Position numbers and translations under genes: made by a program. A stretch of 64,000 bases of DNA, taken from contig NZ_LZMH01000069.1 of NCBI RefSeq assembly GCF_001673635.1, positions 1 to 64,000 of the forward strand, read 5' to 3'. Position 1 is the stretch's first letter. Each line of letters opens with the position of its first letter. The notes beneath the pieces were generated by a model that worked only from the letters and a program-made list of their open reading frames with translations, ran no database searches and was not told where the DNA came from. Positions 16,769 through 23,775 of this stretch are shown here, piece by piece. The stretch is from Mycobacterium asiaticum. GTDB taxonomy: Bacteria > Actinomycetota > Actinomycetes > Mycobacteriales > Mycobacteriaceae.

Positions 16769-19354
16769 ATGAGCCCAAATCCAGGTCCGGTGTTGACAGT
16801 TCGGTCCGCACGGTCACACCGCGACTTTTCCGCGGGTCCGGACGTGGTGGTCGGCAGCGACCTACGCGCGGACCTGCGGGTCGCGCACCCACTGATCGCC
16901 CGCGCCCACCTGATCCTGCGTTTCGAGCGGGGCCGCTGGGTCGCGGTCGACAACAGCTCGCAAAGCGGAATCTTCTGCAACGGCAAGCGCGTTCCCGGAC
17001 TCGACATCCAGGATGGCCAGTCGATCAACCTCGGTGGTCCGGACGGGCCGCGCATCACCTTCGAGGTGGGCCACCGGCAGGGCACCGTCGGCGCCCTGCC
17101 GCCGACCGAGCGGCTGGCCGTGCTCGCGCCACCCGCCGGTCCCCCTGGCGCCCCACCGCCGGCGCAGTCCGGCGCCGCGCAGCGCACCACCGCCATTCCG
17201 ACCATCCCGCCCCAGGCTCCCAAGGCGGGCCGCCCGCCGCAGCCGGCCCCGCTGCCGCCCACGCAAGCCGCACAACCCAACCTGCAACCGCCCACCCAAG
17301 CCGCGCAGCCCAACCTGCAACCGCCCACCCGAGCCGGGCAGCCCAACCTGGCACCCCCCGGAGCGCCGACCCACGACACCACCGTCTCGCAACTCGCCAC
17401 CGGGACCGTGAAAGCTCCCACCGTCGGGTCCGGGGGGTCACGGCCGGCCACCGCGGCACGCATCGGGCGGGCACCGGACAACGACATCGTCATCGGCGAC
17501 GTGCTGGCGTCCCGGTACCACGCGACCCTTACCCCGACGCCGGTCGGCGCCGAGATCCGCGACCTGGACAGCATCAACGGGACGTTCGTCAACGGCATCC
17601 GGGTCGGGTCGGCAATCCTGTCCGAGGGTGACGTGGTCACCATCGGCAACGTCGACCTCGCGTTCGTCGGCGGCATCCTGGTACGCCGCACCGAAGCCGC
17701 GAGCCGGACCGGCGGCCTCGAAGTTCGCGACATCCAGTTCACCATCAACGGCAACCGGTTGCTGGACAACGTGGCGCTGACCGCGCGGCCCGGGACGCTT
17801 ACCGCCATCATCGGCGGGTCCGGTGCCGGCAAGAGCACGCTGTCCCGGTTGATCGCCGGATACACCACGCCCAGTGCCGGCACAGTGACCTTCGAGGGCC
17901 ACGACATTCATCAGCAGTACGCATCCCTGCGCAGCCGGATCGGGATGGTGCCGCAGGACGACGTCGTACACCGGCAGCTGACCGTCATTCAGGCGCTCAA
18001 CTACGCGGCGGAGCTGCGGCTGCCGCCCGACACCAGCAAAGAGGACCGCGCCCAGGTGGTGGCCCAAGTGCTCGACGAACTCGGGCTGACCAAGCACGCC
18101 GACACCCGGGTGGACAACCTCTCCGGCGGCCAGCGCAAGCGCGCGTCGGTCGCTCTGGAACTGCTGACCGGCCCGTCGCTGCTGATCCTTGACGAGCCGA
18201 CGTCCGGGCTGGACCCGGCACTGGACCTGCAGGTCATGACGATGCTGCGCCAACTCGCCGACGCCGGCCGGGTGGTGCTGGTGGTCACCCACTCCCTGAC
18301 CTACCTCGACGTCTGCGACCAGGTGCTGCTGATGGCGCCCGGCGGCAAGACGGCGTACCTGGGTCCTCCTGGCCAGATCGGCGACGTGATGGGCACCACC
18401 AACTGGGCGCACATCTTCGCCAAGGTGGGCGCCGACCCCGAGGAGGCAAACCGGCGCTTCCTGGCGCAGCGGCAACCGCCGCCGACCGCGCCGGAACCGG
18501 CACCGGCCGATCTGGGCGCGCCCGCGCACACCAGCGTGCGCCGACAGTTCTCCACGATCACCCGCCGCCAGGTGCGGCTGGTCGTCGCCGACCGCGCGTA
18601 TTTCATCTTCCTGGCGATCCTGCCGTTCATCCTGGGCGGGCTGTCGCTGACCGTGCCGGGCGACAGCGGGTTCCGCATGGCCTCCCCCACCAGCAACACA
18701 CCGGACGAAGCAGCCCAGATCCTGACGCTGCTGTCCATCGCCGCGGTCTTCATGGGTACGGCCCTGACCATCCGCGACCTGATCGGCGAGCGCGCGATCT
18801 TCAAACGCGAGCAGGCGGTCGGTCTGTCTACCTGGGCCTACCTGGGTGCCAAGCTGACGGTGTTTTTCGTGTTCGCGGTGCTGCAGGCCGCAATCACCAC
18901 CGCCATCGTGGTACTGGGCAAGGGAGCTCCGACCCAGAAAGCCCTGGTGCTGGGCAATCCGAGCTTCGAGTTGTTCGCCACGGTCGCCGCCACCTGCGTG
19001 GCCTCGGCGATCCTGGGGTTGGTGCTGTCGTCCGTCGCCCGGTCCAACGAGCAGATCATGCCGCTGTTGGTGGTGTCACTGATGCTGCAGCTGGTGCTCG
19101 CCGGCGGCATGATCCCGGTGACCAACCGCATCTTTCTCGATCAGATGTCCTGGGCGATCCCGGCGCGCTGGGGTTACGCCGCGTCGGCGGCCACGGTCAA
19201 TCTGCGCGAACTGGTGCCGGGTTCTCTGAGCCCGGAGGACAGCCACTGGGCACATACCCGCAGCGCCTGGTTGTTCGACATGGGCATGCTGGCGGTGCTG
19301 TCGGTGGTGTATTCCGGCATCGTGTGGTGGCGCATTCGACTCAAGCGGCATTGA
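16769..19354 (+). CDS. FHA-FHA-ABC exporter, tandem copy 2
   Basis: An 861-residue paralogue of the previous gene, 28 bases downstream. The architecture is the same: FHA-1, Pro-rich linker, FHA-2, ABC ATPase (Walker A GGSGAGKST near 350, LSGGQRKRAS, LLILDEPTSGLDP) and an ABC2 membrane domain. FHA-1 has lost its binding residues: VVGSDLRAD replaces VVGRDLRAD, ARAH replaces SRAH, and QSGIFCNG replaces LNGTYANG. FHA-2 stays canonical (IGRAPDNDI, ASRYH, INGTFVNG). The linker carries an 11-residue tandem repeat, TQAAQPNLQPP, with the last unit diverged (17271-17355). RTTAIP in the linker is a candidate phospho-acceptor by analogy with Rv1747. The membrane domain is closer to copy 3 than to copy 1 (for example LRELVPGSxSPEDSHW). 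Confidence 0.92.
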   Translation: MSPNPGPVLTVRSARSHRDFSAGPDVVVGSDLRADLRVAHPLIARAHLILRFERGRWVAVDNSSQSGIFCNGKRVPGLDIQDGQSINLGGPDGPRITFEVGHRQGTVGALPPTERLAVLAPPAGPPGAPPPAQSGAAQRTTAIPTIPPQAPKAGRPPQPAPLPPTQAAQPNLQPPTQAAQPNLQPPTRAGQPNLAPPGAPTHDTTVSQLATGTVKAPTVGSGGSRPATAARIGRAPDNDIVIGDVLASRYHATLTPTPVGAEIRDLDSINGTFVNGIRVGSAILSEGDVVTIGNVDLAFVGGILVRRTEAASRTGGLEVRDIQFTINGNRLLDNVALTARPGTLTAIIGGSGAGKSTLSRLIAGYTTPSAGTVTFEGHDIHQQYASLRSRIGMVPQDDVVHRQLTVIQALNYAAELRLPPDTSKEDRAQVVAQVLDELGLTKHADTRVDNLSGGQRKRASVALELLTGPSLLILDEPTSGLDPALDLQVMTMLRQLADAGRVVLVVTHSLTYLDVCDQVLLMAPGGKTAYLGPPGQIGDVMGTTNWAHIFAKVGADPEEANRRFLAQRQPPPTAPEPAPADLGAPAHTSVRRQFSTITRRQVRLVVADRAYFIFLAILPFILGGLSLTVPGDSGFRMASPTSNTPDEAAQILTLLSIAAVFMGTALTIRDLIGERAIFKREQAVGLSTWAYLGAKLTVFFVFAVLQAAITTAIVVLGKGAPTQKALVLGNPSFELFATVAATCVASAILGLVLSSVARSNEQIMPLLVVSLMLQLVLAGGMIPVTNRIFLDQMSWAIPARWGYAASAATVNLRELVPGSLSPEDSHWAHTRSAWLFDMGMLAVLSVVYSGIVWWRIRLKRH

Positions 19355-19370
19355 ACCGCAAGCTGAACGA

Positions 19371-21824
19371 ATGACCCAAGCTCAACCGCCCGCGCTGACC
19401 GTTCGCGCCGGGCCGGCGCAACGCACGTTCGCGGCCGGCCAGGAAGCGATTCTGGGCAGCGACGTCCGGGCCGACCTGAGGGTCGCGCACCCGCTGGTCG
19501 CTCGCGCCCATCTGCTGTTGCGCTTCGAACAGGGCAACTGGATTGCGAAAGCCATCGACAACAAGTCGCCCCATGGGATCTTCCTCAACGGCAGGCCTGT
19601 GCCGCTGGTCGGCATCCAGGACGGAATGAAGGTCAACCTCGCCCGGCCCGACGGGCCGCACGTCGTGTTCCGGATCGGGCAGCCGGCCGCCAAGCCGCCG
19701 CCGCGACTGTTTCGTCCGCCGCAACGTCAGTCTCAACACGACGTCACGCAGCGCACCGCGGCAATTCCGCTGCGGGCCAAGGCCGCTCCCGAGCCGCCGC
19801 CCGATCCGGCGCCGACCGACCCGCTGAACCCGGTGACCACGGTGTCGCAGTTTCCGACCCGCGGCATCAACGTCCTGGGAGCCGACCCGTCGTTGGCGCC
19901 GCCGGTGGGGCGCACCGCCTGGATCGGACGCGCCGAGGACTGCGACATCGTCGTCAACGACGTGCTGGCCTCGCGCCGGCACGCGTACCTGGCGCCCATC
20001 GCCATCGGCATCGAGATCCGCGATGCCCATAGCATCAACGGCACCTTCGTCAACGGCATCCGGGTCGGATCGGCGTTGCTGAGCCAGGGCGACGTGGTCA
20101 CCATCGGCAACGTCGACCTGGTTTTCACCGGTGAAACGCTAGTGCGCCGCACCGAGGCCGCCACCCGCACCGGGGGGCTTGAGGTCGACGAGGTGTGCTT
20201 CAGCGTCGACGGAAAGGCGTTGCTGCAGAAGGTGTCGATGACCGCCCGGCCCGGCACGCTGACGGCCATCATCGGCGGATCCGGGGCCGGCAAGACCACG
20301 CTGGCCCGGCTCATCGCCGGTTACGCCCGGCCCGGTTCCGGCGTCGTGACGTTCGAAGGCCACAACATCCACACCGAATACGCGTCCCTGCGCAGCCGGA
20401 TCGGGATGGTGCCGCAGGACGACGTCGTGCACCGGCAACTCACCGTCAACCAGGCGCTTGGGTATGCCGCCGAACTGCGGCTACCGCCCGACACCACCAA
20501 GGCCGACCGCACCCAGGTCATCGCGCAGGTGCTCGACGAACTGGGGCTGACCCAGCACGCCGAGACACGGGTCGACCAGCTGTCCGGCGGCCAGCGCAAG
20601 CGCGCGTCGGTGGCGTTGGAATTGCTGACCGGCCCGTCGCTGCTGATCCTGGATGAGCCGACGTCCGGGCTGGACCCGGCACTGGACCTGCAGGTCATGA
20701 CGATGCTGCGCCAACTCGCCGACGCCGGCCGGGTGGTGCTGGTGGTCACCCACTCCCTCACCTACCTCGACGTCTGCGATCAGGTGCTGCTGATGGCGCC
20801 CGGCGGCAAGACCGCGTACCTGGGTCCCCCGGGTCAGATCGGCGAGGCCTTCGGCACCACGAATTGGGCGCACATCTTCGCCAAGGTCGGGGCCGACCCG
20901 GACGAGGCGAACCGGCGCTTCCTCGCGCAACGCGCGGCGCAGGACAGTTTGGTCTCGGCCAAGCAACCGGAGGCCCCCAGCGGTCTGGGCGAGCCGGCGC
21001 ATACCAGCGCACGCCGGCAGTTCTCCACGATCGCCCGGCGGCAGGTGCGGCTGGTGGTGAACGACCGCGCGTATTTCGTCTTTCTGGCGGTGCTGCCGTT
21101 CATCCTGGGTGCGCTGTCGTTGACGGTCCCGGGTGACCGGGGCTTCGGCCTGGCCTCGCCGACGAGCGACACCCCGGACGAGGCGGCGCAGATCCTGAAC
21201 CTGCTCAGCATCGCCGCGGTGTTCATGGGCAGCGCGCTGACCATCCGCGACCTGATCGGCGAGCGCGCCATCTTCCGGCGCGAGCAGGCCGTCGGGTTGT
21301 CGACGTCGGCCTACCTCGGCGCAAAGATCACCGTGTTCTGCGGGTTTGCGATCGTGCAAGCGGCGATCGCGACGATCATCGTGCTGGTGGGCAAGGGCGC
21401 GCCGACCCAGCGGGCGCTGCTGTTGGGCAGCCCGAGCTTTGAACTGTTCACCAGCATCGCCGCGACGTGCGTGGCCTCGGCGATCCTGGGGTTGGTGCTG
21501 TCGGCGATCGCCCGATCCAACGAGCAGATCATGCCGCTACTGGTGGTGTCGCTGATGCTGCAGCTGGTTCTTGCGGGCGGCATTGTGCCGGTGACGAATC
21601 GGGTCTTCCTCGACCAGCTGTCCTGGGTGGTCCCGGCGCGCTGGGGCTATGGCGCGTCGGCGGCCACGGTCAACCTGCGCGAGCTGGTGCCGGGTTCGGT
21701 GAGTCCCGAGGACAGCCACTGGACGCATTCCCGCACCGCCTGGCTGTTCGACATGGGGATGCTGGCGGCGCTGTCGGTGGTGTACTCCGGCATCGTGTGG
21801 TGGCGGATCCGGCTCAAGCGCTAG
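19371..21824 (+). CDS. FHA-FHA-ABC exporter, tandem copy 3
   Basis: An 817-residue third paralogue, 16 bases after copy 2, so the three genes probably form one transcript. FHA-1 is degenerate as in copy 2 (ILGSDVRAD, ARAH, PHGIFLNG) and also carries a small insertion (WIAKAIDNK). FHA-2 is intact (IGRAEDCDI, ASRRH, INGTFVNG). The Pro-rich linker is shorter than in the other copies and contains QRTAAIP. The ATPase has Walker A GGSGAGKTT near 301, LSGGQRKRAS and LLILDEPTSGLDP. The ABC2 domain ends VVYSGIVWWRIRLKR. DNA around 20640-20830 is almost identical to copy 2 around 18170-18360, suggesting gene conversion or recent duplication. A strong hairpin follows the stop codon. Confidence 0.92.
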   Translation: MTQAQPPALTVRAGPAQRTFAAGQEAILGSDVRADLRVAHPLVARAHLLLRFEQGNWIAKAIDNKSPHGIFLNGRPVPLVGIQDGMKVNLARPDGPHVVFRIGQPAAKPPPRLFRPPQRQSQHDVTQRTAAIPLRAKAAPEPPPDPAPTDPLNPVTTVSQFPTRGINVLGADPSLAPPVGRTAWIGRAEDCDIVVNDVLASRRHAYLAPIAIGIEIRDAHSINGTFVNGIRVGSALLSQGDVVTIGNVDLVFTGETLVRRTEAATRTGGLEVDEVCFSVDGKALLQKVSMTARPGTLTAIIGGSGAGKTTLARLIAGYARPGSGVVTFEGHNIHTEYASLRSRIGMVPQDDVVHRQLTVNQALGYAAELRLPPDTTKADRTQVIAQVLDELGLTQHAETRVDQLSGGQRKRASVALELLTGPSLLILDEPTSGLDPALDLQVMTMLRQLADAGRVVLVVTHSLTYLDVCDQVLLMAPGGKTAYLGPPGQIGEAFGTTNWAHIFAKVGADPDEANRRFLAQRAAQDSLVSAKQPEAPSGLGEPAHTSARRQFSTIARRQVRLVVNDRAYFVFLAVLPFILGALSLTVPGDRGFGLASPTSDTPDEAAQILNLLSIAAVFMGSALTIRDLIGERAIFRREQAVGLSTSAYLGAKITVFCGFAIVQAAIATIIVLVGKGAPTQRALLLGSPSFELFTSIAATCVASAILGLVLSAIARSNEQIMPLLVVSLMLQLVLAGGIVPVTNRVFLDQLSWVVPARWGYGASAATVNLRELVPGSVSPEDSHWTHSRTAWLFDMGMLAALSVVYSGIVWWRIRLKR

Positions 21825-21830
21825 GTTGCG

Positions 21831-21888
21831 CGAGCAGACGCAAAAGCCCCCGACACGCCGTGCGTGCGGGGGCTTTTGCGTCTGCTCG
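21831..21888. terminator. Long perfect hairpin, TRIT-like terminator
   Basis: Arms CGAGCAGACGCAAAAGCC.. (21831-21852) and its exact complement (21867-21888) form a 22-bp perfect stem; the loop holds a further CACGC/GCGTG pairing. It lies six bases after the stop of ABC copy 3 and 11 bases before the mfpA stop, so it can end transcription from both sides. The outer 17-18 bp are shared with the hairpin at 30532-30591. This resembles, from memory, the dispersed mycobacterial TRIT terminator family. Confidence 0.8.
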
Positions 21889-21899
21889 CCCAGGGAAAC

Positions 21900-22448
21900 T
21901 CACCCGTCCAGCCGGAGTCCGTGCGCCAAAGCGAATGCCATCGCCTGCGGCACATCGATGCGCGCCCCGACCAGCGCAGCGCTGGTCCATAGTGCGGCGT
22001 CGGCAATCGCGCCGCGCAGGTCGGCGTCATCCAGCCGCGCGCCGGTGGTCCGGGCACCCCGCAGGTCGGCGCCGCGCAGCACGCTCTTGCGCAGGTCGGT
22101 TTCCACCAGGCTGGTTTCCCGCAGCCGGCACCCGCTCAGGTCGACACCACGCAGGTCGTTGCCGGCGAGCACCGCCAGCGTGAAGTCCACTTCGTCGAAG
22201 ATGACCGGCCGCAACCGGCACTGGGTGAACACCGAGCCCAACACACTGCAGTGGGCAAATGTGCTGTGCCACAGCGTGGTTTGGGTGAAGGTGCAGTTGC
22301 GGAATGCCGATCCGCGGTGTTGGGACTCGGCCAGGTTCACCCCGCTGAAATCGCACTCGGTGAACACCACGCGTTCGGTGTGCAGCCCGCCCAGATCCTC
22401 GTCGCGGAAGTCTTCGCCGCTGAATTCGCGCTCAGTCCACTCGGGCAA
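21900..22448 (-). CDS. mfpA: Pentapeptide-repeat gyrase-protecting protein
   Basis: A 182-residue right-handed quadrilateral beta-helix protein. In M. tuberculosis and M. smegmatis, MfpA mimics B-form DNA, binds DNA gyrase and lowers susceptibility to fluoroquinolones. The pentapeptide pattern A(D/N)LxX or (C)xFxX is easy to see: FRDEDLGGL, CDFSGVNLAES, SAFRNCTF, TTLWHSTF, NDLRGVDLSGCRLRETSL, ADLRGARTTGARLDDADLRG. The C-terminal helix (DVPQAMAFALAHGL) is the usual dimer cap. The start is a TTG at 22448, four bases after the mfpB stop, so translational coupling is likely. It is the last gene of the mfpXDCBA unit. Confidence 0.96.
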   Translation of the reverse strand: MPEWTEREFSGEDFRDEDLGGLHTERVVFTECDFSGVNLAESQHRGSAFRNCTFTQTTLWHSTFAHCSVLGSVFTQCRLRPVIFDEVDFTLAVLAGNDLRGVDLSGCRLRETSLVETDLRKSVLRGADLRGARTTGARLDDADLRGAIADAALWTSAALVGARIDVPQAMAFALAHGLRLDG

Positions 22449-22452
22449 CGAA

Positions 22453-23019
22453 TCAGGTGCTGGCCAGCGCGTATTCGCTCACCGCGATCAGCGCGTCGGT
22501 GGCCGACCTGCGATTGCGGGCGTCGATGGTGATCATCGGGATGTGCTCGGGCAGCGTCAGCGCCTTGCGGACCTCGTCGATCGGGTAACGCGGCGCCCCA
22601 TCAAACTCGTTGACCGCGACCAGGAACGGCAGCCGGCGGTGTTCGAAGAAGTCGACGGCCGCGAAGCTGTCCTGCAACCGGCGGCAGTCCACCAGCACGA
22701 TCGCGCCGATCGCGCCGCGCACCAGGTCGTCCCACATGAACCAGAACCGGCGCTGCCCGGGGGTGCCGAACAGGTAGAGCACCAAATCCTCGGCCAGGGT
22801 GATGCGGCCGAAGTCCATCGCGACGGTGGTGGTGCGCTTGTCCGGCGTCGCCTCGATCATGTCGACGCCGGCCGAGGCGTCGGTGACCATCGCCTCCGTC
22901 CGCAACGGCATGATCTCCGACACCGCACCGACAAAGGTGGTCTTGCCGGTGCCGAAGCCGCCGGCGATGACGATCTTCGTCGACGCGGTGCCGGGTGCTT
23001 CAGAGTGCCCTGAGGCCAC
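22453..23019 (-). CDS. mfpB: Conservon small GTPase (Rv3362c-like)
   Basis: A 188-residue Ras-like GTPase of the actinobacterial conservon type. P-loop GGFGTGKTT lies at residues 20-28. The switch II region is LFGTPGQRRFWF and the NKxD-like motif is NEFD. In mycobacteria this protein is reported to work with MfpA in gyrase protection. Its first 20 bases overlap the end of mfpC and it ends four bases before mfpA. Confidence 0.94.
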   Translation of the reverse strand: MASGHSEAPGTASTKIVIAGGFGTGKTTFVGAVSEIMPLRTEAMVTDASAGVDMIEATPDKRTTTVAMDFGRITLAEDLVLYLFGTPGQRRFWFMWDDLVRGAIGAIVLVDCRRLQDSFAAVDFFEHRRLPFLVAVNEFDGAPRYPIDEVRKALTLPEHIPMITIDARNRRSATDALIAVSEYALAST

Positions 23020-23368
23020 GCAGGGTCCTTCCTATGAGTTCCTGTCGCTCGTCGCGGGTCGAACGGTCGGTCAAGGTCCTGTGCACCCGAAGGTAGTCGG
23101 CGCTGACCAGATCACCGATCAGGACGCGCGCAACACCGACCGGAATATCCAGCCGCGCCGCGACTTCCGCGACCGACAGGGTGCTGACGCACAACCGGAT
23201 GATCTTGCCCCGCACGTCGTCGATCGGCCACTCGTGGGCCAGGCCCGCCTGCAGCGCCTGCACCGGCGTTTCCAGCGGAAGGTCGACGTCGGTGCCGGTC
23301 CGCCCGGCCGTCAAAGTGTACGGCCGGACCAACCTCGGCGGTGTCAGCGGTGGCTCGAGTTCGTCCAT
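23000..23368 (-). CDS. mfpC: DUF742 conservon protein (Rv3363c-like)
   Basis: A 122-residue DUF742 protein, the standard third member of conservons. The N-terminal PPRLVRPYTLTAGRT and the central helix-turn-helix-like segment VAEVAARLDIPVGVARVLIGDLVSADYLRVH are typical. Function is unproven; the fold suggests a winged helix and a partner for the GTPase. It overlaps the 3' end of mfpD by 25 bases and the 5' end of mfpB by 20 bases. Confidence 0.92.
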   Translation of the reverse strand: MDELEPPLTPPRLVRPYTLTAGRTGTDVDLPLETPVQALQAGLAHEWPIDDVRGKIIRLCVSTLSVAEVAARLDIPVGVARVLIGDLVSADYLRVHRTLTDRSTRDERQELIGRTLRGLRAL

Positions 23369-23775
23369 CGGGACTCGGGCTCGGCACGGCGGGCGGACTG
23401 AACGACGTTACCCACCTGTTCGACCAGAACGGCCATCTCGTAACCGATCTGGCCGATGTCGCACGACGGCATGGCCAGGGTCGCCAGGTGTGAGCCGTCA
23501 CCGACGCGCATCAACAGCAGGAAGCCGTTCTGCATCTCCACCACCGACTGCAGCACCTGCCCACCCTCGAACAGTTGCGCGGCGCCGGTGGCGAGGCTGG
23601 CCAGCCCGGACGCCACCGCGGCCAACTGATCGGCCCGTTCCCGGGGCAGGTGCTCACTGGCCGCGACTGGCAGCCCGTCGACCGACACCAGCAACGCGTG
23701 TGCCACGCCGGGCACCTCACGCACGAACTTCGACACCAGCCAGTCCAGCGGGCTGTAGGACGACTGCACCGTCAT
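23344..23775 (-). CDS. mfpD: Roadblock/LC7 domain protein (Rv3364c-like)
   Basis: A 143-residue protein beginning MTVQSSYSPLDWLVSKFVREVPGV. The Roadblock/LC7 fold is visible from about residue 10 to 115: HALLVSVDGLPVAAS, LASGLASLATGAA, VEMQNGFLLLMRVGDGSHLATL. Such proteins bind small GTPases in conservons, here probably MfpB. I used the ATG at 23775 because it overlaps the mfpX stop codon (ATGA), the usual coupling. A longer frame to 24267 runs antisense-like through mfpX and is not used. The C-terminal ~20 residues are basic and overlap mfpC. Confidence 0.93.
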   Translation of the reverse strand: MTVQSSYSPLDWLVSKFVREVPGVAHALLVSVDGLPVAASEHLPRERADQLAAVASGLASLATGAAQLFEGGQVLQSVVEMQNGFLLLMRVGDGSHLATLAMPSCDIGQIGYEMAVLVEQVGNVVQSARRAEPESRWTNSSHR

